A stretch of 64,000 nucleotides of DNA from Candidatus Borkfalkia avistercoris (GTDB lineage Bacteria; Bacillota; Clostridia; Christensenellales; Borkfalkiaceae), in assembly GCA_019115995.1 (NCBI GenBank), contig DXCL01000009.1, positions 85,680 through 149,679 of the forward strand, given 5' to 3'. The notes beneath the pieces were generated by a model. It made no database searches. It had not been told where the DNA came from and worked only from the letters and a program-made list of their open reading frames with translations. Positions within the stretch are counted from its first letter, which is position 1. Each line of letters opens with the position of its first letter. Of the stretch, positions 25,281 to 34,203 are shown one piece after another. Position numbers and translations under genes: made by a program.

Positions 25281-25320
25281 AGCCGGCGGGATTGCTTTCC
25301 GCCGGCTTATTCTGTATAAT
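25281..25320 (+). promoter_or_regulatory. Hairpin overlapping the isomerase-dehydrogenase promoter
   Basis: Promoter -35 TTGCTT (25292-25297), 17-base spacer, -10 TATAAT (25315-25320). A perfect inverted repeat AGCCGGCGG (25281-25289) / CCGCCGGCT (25299-25307) brackets the -35 box. It may be a short terminator of the AraC gene, an operator, or both. Confidence 0.7.
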
Positions 25321-25342
25321 ATCCGTATCGGGAGGAATAAAC

Positions 25343-26188
25343 ATGAAGATAGGAGCGATACTCGAAAGTTTCAGAAAACCCTTTGCGGAAGCGGCAAAAC
25401 TCGCGCGCACGGCAGGCATCGACGGCTTGCAGATGTATGCGAACACGGAAACGGTGCATGCGGGCATGAGCGCCGCGCAGATCTCCGAAGTAAAGAAAAT
25501 ACTTGCGGGAGAGGGCTTGCAAGTGAGCGCGCTCTGCGGAGATTTGGGCTGCGCGATGTATTATACGGAAGACCGCGGCGAGATCGATCTGGAAAAGCGC
25601 GTGATGGATCTGGCACGGGAACTGGGCACGAACATCGTGACCACGCACATCGGCGTCGTTCCCGAAACGGAGAACTGCCGCCAGTACGAGAGCATGCACA
25701 GGGTCTGCCGCGAGCTTGCAGAATTTGCCGACCGTTCGGGCGGGCATTTCGCCGTGGAGACGGGCCCGGAATCTGCCGAAAAGCTGAAAAGCTTTCTCGA
25801 CGGGCTGGAAAGCCGCGGCGTCGCCGTCAACCTCGACCCCGCAAATTTGGTCATGTGCGCGGGAGACGACCCCGCAGGCGCCGTGTATACGCTGAAAGAT
25901 TACATCGTGCACACGCATGCCAAAGACGGCCTGCAACGCAGAAAAACGGACACGCGCCGCCTGTACGCGCCCAAGTGGTTCGGACTCGAACCGGAAAGCT
26001 GGGACGCGATATGCGAAACGCCCCTCGGAGAGGGAGGCGTGCCCTGGGAGCGGTACCTTTCCGCCCTCGAAGAGATCGGCTACGACGGCTATCTGACCAT
26101 TGAACGCGAATGCGGCGACGAACCCGTAAAAGACATCGCCGCGGCCGCAGAATTTCTTAAAAAAGCGATCGGGAGGACGAACAAATGA
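25343..26188 (+). CDS. Sugar phosphate isomerase/epimerase (TIM barrel)
   Basis: Protein of 281 residues of the AP-endonuclease-2-like (xylose isomerase-type) TIM barrel family. Metal-binding residues are suggested by HIGVVPE, ETGPES, NLDPANL, HTHAKDG and the final ERECGDEP. Such enzymes isomerise or epimerise sugars or inositol derivatives; the exact substrate cannot be read. ATG at 25343 follows GGGAGG by seven bases. It overlaps the dehydrogenase gene (ATGA), suggesting consecutive steps on one sugar. Confidence 0.87.
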   Translation: MKIGAILESFRKPFAEAAKLARTAGIDGLQMYANTETVHAGMSAAQISEVKKILAGEGLQVSALCGDLGCAMYYTEDRGEIDLEKRVMDLARELGTNIVTTHIGVVPETENCRQYESMHRVCRELAEFADRSGGHFAVETGPESAEKLKSFLDGLESRGVAVNLDPANLVMCAGDDPAGAVYTLKDYIVHTHAKDGLQRRKTDTRRLYAPKWFGLEPESWDAICETPLGEGGVPWERYLSALEEIGYDGYLTIERECGDEPVKDIAAAAEFLKKAIGRTNK

Positions 26189-27243
26189 AAAAGCTCAGAA
26201 TCGGCGTTATCGGCACGGGCAACATCTCGCACGAACACATCTCCGCATACATGAACAACCCGCACTGCGAGCTGTACGCGCTGTGCGACATCGACGAGGA
26301 AACGCTCGCGGCGAAGGGCAAAAAATACGGCGTAGACCGACTGTTCACGGATTGCGGCGAAATGCTCAAAGCGTTGCCGGAACTGGACGCGGTGAGCGTA
26401 TGCACATGGAATTCGGCGCACGCGCCCTGCGCGGTCGCCGCGTTGCAGGCGGGCAAGCACGTGTTCTGCGAAAAACCCATGGCGATGTCTGCCGCGGAAG
26501 CGGAACAAATGCGCCAAGCGGCAAAAAAGGCGGGAAAGCTGCTCGCGCTGGGCTTTGTACGCAGATTCGGCAAAGACGCCGATCTCGTGCGCGAGCTGGT
26601 AAAAGAAGGCATGCTCGGCGAGATCTATTACGCGAAGGCGGCGTACATACGGCGCAACGGCAGCCCCGGCGGCTGGTTTACCGACAGGGCGCGTTCGGGC
26701 GGCGGGCCGCTCATCGACCTCGGCGTGCACGTGATCGACCTGGTGCGTTACCTTGCGGGCAATCCTTTGCCCGTATCCGTTTACGGAGCCGCGTTTTATA
26801 AGCTGGGAGAAAGAAAGCTCAACGAGGTCAAGGCGTATACCGCGACCCGCGCAGACGAGAACAAATGCGACGTGGAAGACCTGGCAGCGGCGATGATACG
26901 CTTTTCCGACGGCATGGTGCTGAACGTGGAGACCAGTTACGCCCTCAATACCGCCGCGGAAAGCGGCAGGATAGAACTTTTCGGCACAAAGGGCGGCGTT
27001 CGGATCGATCCGGGCGTGAGCCTGCACACGGTAACGGCGGGCAAACTCTCCGACGTAACGTTCCCCTCCCCCGCCATGTTCGGCGGAGAGGCGTACCGGA
27101 AAGAGATCGACGAATTTATCGACGCGATCATTTCCGGCACGCCGCTGCGCGCAAACGCCGACGACGGCGTGGAGATGATGAAGATCCTCGACGCCATCTA
27201 CCGTTCCGCGCAGACGGGGCACGAAGTTTCCATTGCGCTGTGA
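26185..27243 (+). CDS. Gfo/Idh/MocA-family NAD(P)-dependent dehydrogenase
   Basis: Oxidoreductase of 352 residues. N-terminal Rossmann fold with [11 protein letters not shown], family motif FCEKPMAM (the CEKP lysine) near residue 97, and a C-terminal beta-sheet domain with [18 protein letters not shown] carrying the expected catalytic Asp and His. Substrate unknown; coupling to the TIM-barrel isomerase suggests oxidation of a cyclic polyol or sugar derivative. A strong terminator follows. Confidence 0.92.
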   Translation: MKKLRIGVIGTGNISHEHISAYMNNPHCELYALCDIDEETLAAKGKKYGVDRLFTDCGEMLKALPELDAVSVCTWNSAHAPCAVAALQAGKHVFCEKPMAMSAAEAEQMRQAAKKAGKLLALGFVRRFGKDADLVRELVKEGMLGEIYYAKAAYIRRNGSPGGWFTDRARSGGGPLIDLGVHVIDLVRYLAGNPLPVSVYGAAFYKLGERKLNEVKAYTATRADENKCDVEDLAAAMIRFSDGMVLNVETSYALNTAAESGRIELFGTKGGVRIDPGVSLHTVTAGKLSDVTFPSPAMFGGEAYRKEIDEFIDAIISGTPLRANADDGVEMMKILDAIYRSAQTGHEVSIAL

Positions 27244-27255
27244 TAAGACCCGAAA

Positions 27256-27292
27256 TAAAAAAGCAAGCGCCGTTTCCGGCGCTTGCTTTTTT
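27256..27292 (+). terminator. Bidirectional terminator between dehydrogenase and secA
   Basis: AAAAAGCAAGCGCCG pairs with CGGCGCTTGCTTTTT around a short TTTC loop; A and T runs on both sides suit both converging genes. Confidence 0.9.
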
Positions 27293-27298
27293 ATTGGC

Positions 27299-30169
27299 TT
27301 ACACGTTTTTTCCGCAGCAGTTTTTGTACTTTTTACCGCTACCGCAGGGGCAGGGATCGTTTCTGCCGGGCTCTTTGCCCGACTTCACGGTGGGCTTTGC
27401 GCCCCCTTCGGCGGAACGGTTGGTGGTGAGCTCCGTATGGCTCTCGCTGACAAGCTCCGTCTTTACGGGCGCCGCGGGCTGTACGGACGCGGGGCGGTTG
27501 ACCTCGATGCGCACCTTCAAGAGCATCGCGATTGTGTTGTTCTGGATACGTTCGATCATTTCGTCGAACATTTCGAAGCCTTCCTGCTTGTACGAAATGA
27601 CCGGGTCTACGTTCCCGTACGCGCGCAGGCCTATGCCCTTGCGGAGCTGGTCCATCGCGTCGATCTGGTCGATCCAGTTGCGGTCTACGTTCATGAGCAG
27701 GAAACGGCGTTCCACATCGGCATAGTCGATGCCGAACTGTTCTTTCACCTCGACGATCTTCTCCTCGTACGCCTTTTCCGTGGCTTTGGTGATCTTATCG
27801 AGCGCGTAATCGGTATCCCATTTGTTCAGTTTTTCCTGCGTGATAAAGTGCGCGCCCTCGGGCAACAGCCGCTGTTCGAGCGCCTTGTTGAGCGAAGCTT
27901 CGTCCCACTTTTCGGGCATTTCGTCGATGTTCACCGCTTCGCCGACGACCTTGCGGACAAAATCGGGGATAAACTTCACGACCTGCTCGTGCACGTTTTC
28001 GCCTTTCAGAACCTTCATGCGTTCGGCGTAAATGACCTCGCGCTGTTTGTTCATGACGTCATCGTATTGCAGGATATTTTTACGGATGCCGAAGTTGCGG
28101 CCCTCGATCGCCTTCTGCGCGTTTTCGATGCCGTGCGAAAGCATTTTGGATTGCAGGCAGGTATCCTCGTCTTTGCTGAATATGCCGTAGATCTTTTTCA
28201 TTCTCTCGCCGCCGAAGCGTTTGATGAGATCGTCTTCGAGAGAGATAAAAAAGATGGACACGCCGGGGTCGCCCTGGCGCCCGCTGCGGCCGCGCAGCTG
28301 GTTGTCGATACGGCGGGATTCGTGCCGCTCGGTACCGAGAATGCACAGGCCGCCCGCCGCGACGACCTTTTCTTTTTCCGCGTCGGTCTCCGCTTTATAA
28401 GAATCGTACAGCTCGCGGTAATGCCTGCGCATCTGCTCCGCTTCCCCTTCCAGCTCCGCATAAGAGGTGGCGAGCTCGATCATCTCGTGCTCCACGCCCT
28501 CCTCGCGCATGCGCTTTTTGGCAAGATATTCGGGGTTGCCGCCGAGCAAAATATCGGTGCCGCGGCCCGCCATGTTGGTGGCGATGGTTACCGCCCCGAG
28601 GCGGCCCGCCTGCGCTACGATCTCCGCTTCGCGTTCGTGGTTCTTTGCGTTGAGAATGTTGTGCTTGATGCCGTTCTTTCTCAAAACGCGGGCGATCTCT
28701 TCCGACTTTTCCACGGTGACCGTACCGATCAAAATCGGCTGCCCCGTTGCATGGCGCTCCTCGATCTCTTTGAGGAGAGCGCGCTTTTTGCCGTCCGCCG
28801 TGGGATACACGATGTCGGGCATGTCTTTGCGAATCACGGGCCTGTTGGTGGGGATCTCCAAAACGTCGAGGGAATAGATGGTGCGGAATTCTCCCTCCTC
28901 CGTCTTGGCGGTACCCGTCATGCCGGAAAGCTTTTTGTACAGACGGAAAAAGTTTTGGAAGGTGATGGTCGCATACGTCTTGTTTTCGTTGCGCACCTTC
29001 ACGCCCTCTTTCGCCTCGATCGCCTGATGCAGCCCGTCGGAATAGCGGCGGCCGATCATGAGGCGCCCGGTAAATTCGTCTACGATGATGACTTCCCCGT
29101 CGTTTACGATATAATCTTCGTCTCTGTGGAAGAGCTTGTGCGCTTTGAGCGCCTGCTGAATATGATGGTTCAGAGAGGCGTTGTCGATGTCGCCGAGGTT
29201 ATCGATGTTGAAGAAGCGCTCCGCCTTCGCCGCGCCGCGCTCGGTGATCTGCACGCTGCGCGCCTTGCGGTCTATCACGTAATCCCAATCGCCGTACTTA
29301 TCGCCCATCGCGATGCCGTCGTACTCGGTATATTTGGGATCCTCCGCGGGTTCCTCCTCTTCTTCCGCTCTTTTCTTTTTCTTCTTTTTGCCCTCGTCCG
29401 CTTCCGCCTTCACGCCGTCGTCTTCAAAGCCGCCGTTCAGCGTGCGCACAAAGCGGTCGACGCGCTCGTACAGCTCGCTCGACTTGTCTCCCTTGCCCGA
29501 AATGATGAGCGGCGTTCTCGCCTCGTCGATGAGAATGGAGTCCACCTCGTCGACGATGGCAAAGTCGAGGTCGCGCTGCACCATCTTTTTGAGATCGGTC
29601 TTCAAATTGTCTCGCAGATAATCGAAGCCGAGCTCGTTGTTCGTCGCATAAGTGATGTCGCAGGCGTATGCCTTCTGTTTGTCCGCGTCGTCCATGCCCG
29701 GCACGACCACGCCCACGGTGAGCCCGAGGAATTTATGCACCTTGCCCATCCATTCCGCGTCGCGCTTTGCAAGGTAGTCGTTGACGGTAACGATGTGCAC
29801 GCCCTTGCCCGCAAGCGCGTTGAGATAGGCGGGAAGAGTGGCCACGAGCGTTTTGCCTTCGCCCGTCTTCATTTCGGCGATGCGCCCCTGATGCAGAGCG
29901 ATGCCGCCGATGATCTGCACATGGTAATGTTTGAGCTTCATGACCCGCCAGGAAGCCTCCCTGACGAGCGCGAACGCGTCGTAAAGAATATCGTCGAGCG
30001 TTTCCCCCTTGGAAAGGCGCTCCTTCAAAATATCCGTCTGTTTGCGGAGATCCGCGTCGCTCATGGCGGCGTACTTCGGTTCGAGAGCCTCGACCTGATA
30101 AGCCATCTTATCGAGCTTTTTCAGGCTCCTCCTGCCGTCGCTGTTGAGCATGTAATTGATGAGTCCCAT
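27299..30169 (-). CDS. secA: Preprotein translocase ATPase SecA
   Basis: Motor ATPase of 956 residues that drives secreted proteins through SecYEG. Walker A MKTGEGKTLVATL, VDEVDSILIDEARTPLIISG, the helicase motif NMAGRGTDI, and the C-terminal zinc tail DPCPCGSGKKYKNCC are present. A low-complexity insertion rich in Lys and then Glu (about 232-262, around KKKKKKRAEEEEE) is unusual. ATG at 30169 follows GAGGTG by six bases. Own promoter upstream. Confidence 0.98.
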   Translation of the reverse strand: MGLINYMLNSDGRRSLKKLDKMAYQVEALEPKYAAMSDADLRKQTDILKERLSKGETLDDILYDAFALVREASWRVMKLKHYHVQIIGGIALHQGRIAEMKTGEGKTLVATLPAYLNALAGKGVHIVTVNDYLAKRDAEWMGKVHKFLGLTVGVVVPGMDDADKQKAYACDITYATNNELGFDYLRDNLKTDLKKMVQRDLDFAIVDEVDSILIDEARTPLIISGKGDKSSELYERVDRFVRTLNGGFEDDGVKAEADEGKKKKKKRAEEEEEPAEDPKYTEYDGIAMGDKYGDWDYVIDRKARSVQITERGAAKAERFFNIDNLGDIDNASLNHHIQQALKAHKLFHRDEDYIVNDGEVIIVDEFTGRLMIGRRYSDGLHQAIEAKEGVKVRNENKTYATITFQNFFRLYKKLSGMTGTAKTEEGEFRTIYSLDVLEIPTNRPVIRKDMPDIVYPTADGKKRALLKEIEERHATGQPILIGTVTVEKSEEIARVLRKNGIKHNILNAKNHEREAEIVAQAGRLGAVTIATNMAGRGTDILLGGNPEYLAKKRMREEGVEHEMIELATSYAELEGEAEQMRRHYRELYDSYKAETDAEKEKVVAAGGLCILGTERHESRRIDNQLRGRSGRQGDPGVSIFFISLEDDLIKRFGGERMKKIYGIFSKDEDTCLQSKMLSHGIENAQKAIEGRNFGIRKNILQYDDVMNKQREVIYAERMKVLKGENVHEQVVKFIPDFVRKVVGEAVNIDEMPEKWDEASLNKALEQRLLPEGAHFITQEKLNKWDTDYALDKITKATEKAYEEKIVEVKEQFGIDYADVERRFLLMNVDRNWIDQIDAMDQLRKGIGLRAYGNVDPVISYKQEGFEMFDEMIERIQNNTIAMLLKVRIEVNRPASVQPAAPVKTELVSESHTELTTNRSAEGGAKPTVKSGKEPGRNDPCPCGSGKKYKNCCGKNV

Positions 30170-30234
30170 AGCTTACACCTCGTAAAAGTGCGCGCCCGCG
30201 CGGGCGCTTGCGCTTAAAATTGCATATCGGATTT

Positions 30235-30263
30235 ATTTTACAATATTTTCACCGAAATGTAAA
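30235..30263 (-). promoter_or_regulatory. secA promoter
   Basis: Minus-strand -35 TTTACA (30258-30263) and -10 TAAAAT (30235-30240) with a 17-base spacer, about 60 bases before the secA start. Confidence 0.65.
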
Positions 30264-30295
30264 AGAATTTTTAAGGCAATTTGACAAATAAACGA

Positions 30296-31036
30296 TTATT
30301 TAACCTTATTTTCACCTTTTGCGGGCACGCTCGCCGCCGTAAGAAGGCAAACCTGCGCGGCGCCCGCGCCGAAAAGCGCCTCTGCGAGCGCGTTCGCGGT
30401 GGCGCCCGTCGTCATCACGTCGTCTATGATGAGGATCTTCCTGCCCCTGCACTTTTTCCGCTCGCGCACGCGGAAGCTGCCTTTCAGGTTTTCCGCGCGT
30501 TCCCTGCGGGAAAGTTCCTTCTGTTCGCCCGTTTCGCGCGTTTTGACGGCGACCTCTTCCAAAGGAATGCCCGTAAGCGCGCTCACCCTCTGCGCGAGCA
30601 GCGCGCTCTGATTGTATCCCCTTCTGCGCTCGGCGCGCGCCGTCATCGGCACGAAGACGGCAAAATCCGCATCGGAAAAATGCGCCGCGGCGGTTTTCGC
30701 CATATATTCCGCGAATACGTCCGCAAGATATTTTTTGCCCGTTTTAAAATTTTTCATGAGCCGCACGATCTCTCCCTCGTACGAAAACGCGGAACGCGCC
30801 ACGGTGTACGAGGGCATATCCGCCTTGCATTCGAGGCATACCGGATAGTCCGCCCCGATGCGCCTGCCGCATTTGGAACATATAAATCCGTCGTTCAGGG
30901 GCAGCTCTCTTTCGCACCGCTCGCAGAAATATTTGTCCGCGAACACGTCCGCGCCGCATGCGGCGCAGGTCAGTTTATCCCCATAGAGCGCGGCGCAGAG
31001 AAAGCTCTTCAACGCCGCGGTAAATTTATTCGCCAT
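30296..31036 (-). CDS. comF: ComF-family phosphoribosyltransferase-like protein
   Basis: Protein of 246 residues: N-terminal zinc fingers (CAACGADV, CERCERE, CSKCGRR, CLEC) and a C-terminal PRTase fold with the PRPP-loop motif ILIIDDVMTTGAT. ComF takes part in DNA uptake in naturally competent bacteria; here no other competence gene is seen, so its role is open. It overlaps the end of the GrpB-family gene by 11 bases. Confidence 0.92.
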   Translation of the reverse strand: MANKFTAALKSFLCAALYGDKLTCAACGADVFADKYFCERCERELPLNDGFICSKCGRRIGADYPVCLECKADMPSYTVARSAFSYEGEIVRLMKNFKTGKKYLADVFAEYMAKTAAAHFSDADFAVFVPMTARAERRRGYNQSALLAQRVSALTGIPLEEVAVKTRETGEQKELSRRERAENLKGSFRVRERKKCRGRKILIIDDVMTTGATANALAEALFGAGAAQVCLLTAASVPAKGENKVK

Positions 31037-31553
31037 GCGTCTTCCCCGCGGCGGCGAGCGCCCGCTCTTCCAGCGCGCGGACGAACGCCTCCTTGCCGTC
31101 GCAATACCCTTCTATGTCGTAAGGGAACCGTTCGGCGAGCCGTTTTTTGAGCGCGCCGTACGCCAGCGCCTCGTCGGGACGGGCGCGCAGATAGTCTCTT
31201 ACGGCGAGGTGGCGGACGATATTCGCCCCGTCATTCTCCGCAAAAATATGGATCTGGTGGGTCCGCTCGTCGCCGCCCTTGCGCAGGTACCGCCTGCCCG
31301 CGATGCCGAATTCGCCCAGCCACTCGTAGCCGAACGCCTCGAAAGCCGCGCGGCAGCCGTCCGCTTTTTGGAGATCTTTTACGACGGGCATGATGTCTAT
31401 GATCGGCTTTGCCGCGAGCCCCTCGACCGCAGTGCTGCCGATATGATGCACGGCGACGCAGTTGTTACCCAGTATTTTTGCGATCTCTGCCGCTTCCGCC
31501 GCAAACATCTCCGGCCAGCGCGCGTCGTACCCGACGACCGTTACGTGCTGCAT
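31026..31553 (-). CDS. GrpB-family (UPF0157) nucleotidyltransferase-like protein
   Basis: Protein of 175 residues with the GrpB signature: VVGYDARWPEMF at the start, then HHIGSTAVEGLAAKPIIDIM, matching a nucleotidyltransferase fold. Cellular role unknown. ATG at 31553 follows GGAGG by six bases; an upstream in-frame codon lacks one. Lies between metK and comF on the same strand. Confidence 0.88.
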   Translation of the reverse strand: MQHVTVVGYDARWPEMFAAEAAEIAKILGNNCVAVHHIGSTAVEGLAAKPIIDIMPVVKDLQKADGCRAAFEAFGYEWLGEFGIAGRRYLRKGGDERTHQIHIFAENDGANIVRHLAVRDYLRARPDEALAYGALKKRLAERFPYDIEGYCDGKEAFVRALEERALAAAGKTHGE

Positions 31554-31601
31554 TTTCTTCCTCCGATACGGCAAGAGGGCGTTGCCGCCCTCTCGTTCAT
31601 A

Positions 31602-32765
31602 TCATAAATATTTTTTCAGCGTTTCCGCCATATCCGTCTTTTCCCAGGAAAATCCTTCCCTGCCGAAGTGCCCGTACGCAGCCGTCTTTTTATAAATAGG
31701 CTTGCGCAGGCCGAGCTTTTCGATGATCGCCGCGGGGCGCAGATCGAAATTTTCCTTGATGACGGATACGAGCCGTTCTTCGGAGATCTTTCCCGTGCCG
31801 AACGTATTTACAAAGACGGAAACGGGATTCGCCACGCCGATGGCGTAGGCGAGTTCGAGCTCGCACTCGTCGGCAAGCCCCGCCGCCACGATGTTTTTGC
31901 AGATGTAGCGCGCCATATAAGCCGCGCTCCTGTCCACCTTGGTGGGGTCCTTCCCCGAAAAAGCGCCGCCGCCGTGCGCGCATCTGCCGCCGTAGGTATC
32001 CACGATGATCTTTCTGCCCGTGAGCCCGCTGTCTCCCTCAGGGCCGCCCACTTCGAACCTGCCCGTGGGATTGATAAAATATTTTGTGTTTTCGTCGAGA
32101 AGGCCTGCGGGCACGACCTCGGCGATGACGTGCTTTTTGATATCCTCGCGCAGACGTTCCTGCGTAACTTTTTCGTCGTGCTGGGCGGAAACGACCACGG
32201 TATCCACGCGCACGGGCGTCCGCCCGTCGTATTCGACGGTGACCTGCGTTTTGCCGTCAGGACGGAGATAGGGCAAAAGCCCGCTCTTGCGCACCGCGGC
32301 GAGCCGCTTTGCCAGCTTCTGCGAGAGGACGACGGTGAGCGGCATCAGTTCCTCCGTTTCGTTTACCGCATAGCCGAACATCATGCCCTGATCGCCCGCG
32401 CCGATCCTGTCGAGCGCGCCGCCGCCGTTTTTCTCTTCCACGGAAGCGTCTACGCCCATCGCGATATCGGGGCTCTGCCCGTGAATGGCGGTGATGACGG
32501 CGAGAGAATTATAGGAAAAGCCCTGCCCTTCGGTATAGCCGATCTCCCTGACCGTATTTTTCACGATCTTGGAAATATCGACGTAGCAGGTCGTCGACAG
32601 TTCGCCCATGACGAGCACCATACCCGTCGTGGCGCAGCATTCTATGGCGACGCGCGCGTCTTTATCCTGCTCGATAACGGCGTCCAGAACGGCGTCGGAA
32701 ATCTGGTCGCACACCTTATCGGGGTGCCCTTCCGTTACGCTTTCGCTCGTAAAAAATTTTTTCAT
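31602..32765 (-). CDS. metK: S-adenosylmethionine synthetase
   Basis: Cytoplasmic enzyme of 387 residues making SAM from methionine and ATP. Motifs: [24 protein letters not shown], the [19 protein letters not shown] loop. ATG follows AGGAGG by five bases. Its leader of about 300 bases contains a copy of the multi-hairpin repeat; I see none of the SAM-I riboswitch consensus there. A GC hairpin without T run (31575-31597) separates it from the GrpB gene. Confidence 0.98.
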   Translation of the reverse strand: MKKFFTSESVTEGHPDKVCDQISDAVLDAVIEQDKDARVAIECCATTGMVLVMGELSTTCYVDISKIVKNTVREIGYTEGQGFSYNSLAVITAIHGQSPDIAMGVDASVEEKNGGGALDRIGAGDQGMMFGYAVNETEELMPLTVVLSQKLAKRLAAVRKSGLLPYLRPDGKTQVTVEYDGRTPVRVDTVVVSAQHDEKVTQERLREDIKKHVIAEVVPAGLLDENTKYFINPTGRFEVGGPEGDSGLTGRKIIVDTYGGRCAHGGGAFSGKDPTKVDRSAAYMARYICKNIVAAGLADECELELAYAIGVANPVSVFVNTFGTGKISEERLVSVIKENFDLRPAAIIEKLGLRKPIYKKTAAYGHFGREGFSWEKTDMAETLKKYL

Positions 32766-32778
32766 AAAAACCTCCTTT

Positions 32779-33038
32779 GTTCACGAAAATCTCGGCAAGC
32801 TGACGCCTGCGATTTTCCGTGATTTGAGGGGAAATCCGAACGGCTTTCCCCTCTTTGCGCCCTGTTTAAGGGCACACATATTTTACAAGGGCGCAAATTC
32901 ACCCTTTCCGTAAGCCAAAGTATTGGCAAATTGAGTGCGCTTTTTGAAAAGCGTGATTTTCAAACGCGCCTTTAATTATTTAAATAATCACTTGCGACTA
33001 TCCGCAGTGCTTTTGCACGAGAAACGCGTGAACCCCCT
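32779..33038 (-). repeat. Multi-hairpin interspersed repeat in the metK leader
   Basis: On the minus strand it begins GTTCACGCGTTTCTCGTGC and ends GATTTTCGTGAAC, so its ends GTTCACG/CGTGAAC are inverted repeats. In order: GTGC-AAAA-GCAC hairpin, AT palindrome, stem TTTGAAAA/TTTTCAAA inside GCGC, CACTCAATTTGCC with stem GCCAA/TTGGC, stem at 32854-32863 with 32888-32897 (AGGGCGCAAA), stem GAGGGGAAA/TTTCCCCTC, and an end hairpin. Near-direct repeats CCTCCTTTG and CCCCCTTTG flank it, possibly a target duplication. Same family as 11339-12126. Confidence 0.85.
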
Positions 33039-33076
33039 TTGTGCGGGAAATAAACCCTTTTCATGAGGACTTTCTT

Positions 33077-33105
33077 ATTATATATTCTTTCCCTAAAAAA
33101 GTCAA
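33077..33105 (-). promoter_or_regulatory. metK promoter
   Basis: Minus-strand -35 TTGACT (33100-33105), 17-base spacer, -10 TATAAT (33077-33082). Transcription from about 33070 carries the whole hairpin repeat into the metK leader. Confidence 0.82.
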
Positions 33106-33116
33106 TGCGTTATCGC

Positions 33117-33146
33117 TTTACAACTGCGGAAAAAATATGTTAAAAT
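33117..33146 (+). promoter_or_regulatory. Promoter of the radical SAM gene
   Basis: -35 TTTACA (33117-33122), 18-base spacer, -10 TAAAAT (33141-33146). The -10 ends six bases before the ATG, so the transcript would begin at or next to the start codon. Confidence 0.6.
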
Positions 33147-33152
33147 CCCGTT

Positions 33153-34028
33153 ATGAGCACGAACTGCAAGCTCTGCCCCGCAGAATGCGGAGCAGACAGG
33201 ACAAGCACCCGCGGCGTTTGCGGCGCGGGCGAAAAGATCGGGATCGCAAAGTACGGGCTGCACCCCTATGAGGAGCCGTGCATCTCCTGCAAAAACGGCT
33301 CGGGCACCGTTTTCTTTTCCGGGTGCGCGCTCCGCTGCGCGTTTTGCCAGAATTACGGGATCTCGCACGAAAATACGGGAAAAGAGATCACCGAAAAACA
33401 GCTCGCGGCGATCTTTGCCGAGCTGGAAGAGCGCGGCGCGGAAAACATAAACCTTGTGACCGCCGCGCACTACGTGCCCGCGCTGATACGAGCCTTCAAG
33501 CTCTACCGCCCGAAAATACCCGTCGTATGGAACACGCACTCGTACGAAAAAGCGGAAGCGCTCCGCGCGATCGATCCCTATATCGACGTGTACCTGCCTG
33601 ACTTAAAATATTTTTCCCCGAAGATCTCGGCGCGATATACGGGGCGGGCGGATTACTTTCGGGTCGCGAGCGAAGCCGTCGCTTTTATGGCGCAGAGAAA
33701 ATGCGACGTGCGCGGCGGAAAAATGTACGCGGGGTGCATCGTGCGGCATCTCGTGCTCCCCTTGTGCGCAAACGACAGCATAGAGCTCGTAAAATGGTTT
33801 TTATCCCTCGGCTCGGACGCGTATTTTTCCCTCATGGGGCAATACACCCCCTGCGGGAATATCGATCGGTTCCCGGAACTGCAACGGCGCATCACGCCGC
33901 GCGAATATAAAAAGGTAGAAGATTTTTTGCTGGCCTCCGGCTGCGAAAATATCTTTTTGCAGGCGCTCGGTGCGGCGGACGAGGCGTTTATCCCCGATTT
34001 TTCGGACAAGACGGACGCGCTGTTCTGA
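33153..34028 (+). CDS. Radical SAM protein, PflA/AmmeMemoRadiSam-like
   Basis: Protein of 291 residues. An N-terminal cysteine motif (CKLCPAECGADR, then GVCG) precedes the radical SAM cluster motif CALRCAFCQN (about residues 58-67), a partial TIM barrel and a conserved MGQYTPCG near the end. Such proteins are annotated as pyruvate formate-lyase activating-like; no partner glycyl-radical enzyme is here, so the substrate is unknown. No ribosome site precedes ATG at 33153 and the promoter abuts it, so the message may be leaderless. Confidence 0.87.
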   Translation: MSTNCKLCPAECGADRTSTRGVCGAGEKIGIAKYGLHPYEEPCISCKNGSGTVFFSGCALRCAFCQNYGISHENTGKEITEKQLAAIFAELEERGAENINLVTAAHYVPALIRAFKLYRPKIPVVWNTHSYEKAEALRAIDPYIDVYLPDLKYFSPKISARYTGRADYFRVASEAVAFMAQRKCDVRGGKMYAGCIVRHLVLPLCANDSIELVKWFLSLGSDAYFSLMGQYTPCGNIDRFPELQRRITPREYKKVEDFLLASGCENIFLQALGAADEAFIPDFSDKTDALF

Positions 34029-34040
34029 GCGGGCGGACGG

Positions 34041-34172
34041 CTATTCTCCCCGCGCGAGCCTGCGTTTGAGTTTATTGAGTTTTTTTGCGAGAGCGCCCGC
34101 TTCTGCGGGAGACGCGGCGGCGAAGTCCTCTTCCGCGCGCTCCACCTCGGCGGGATCCACTTTTTTCTTCAT
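34041..34172 (-). CDS. Possible small charged protein
   Basis: A 43-codon minus frame starting MKKKVDPAEVERAEEDF and ending LKRRLARGE, rich in Glu, Ala and Lys and predicted helical. It fills the gap between the radical SAM and ABC-F genes. Composition is natural, but no ribosome site precedes the ATG and I recognise no family. May be real or chance. Confidence 0.35.
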   Translation of the reverse strand: MKKKVDPAEVERAEEDFAAASPAEAGALAKKLNKLKRRLARGE

Positions 34173-34203
34173 ACGGGAAGTATTCGGCAAAACAGGTAAA
34201 ATT

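Noticed and set aside
27233..30217. 994-codon plus-strand open frame across secA
   Set aside because: Antisense shadow of secA with no ribosome site and no domain.
32766..33070. SAM riboswitch in the metK leader
   Set aside because: I looked for the SAM-I consensus and saw none; the leader matches the repeat element also found before recO.
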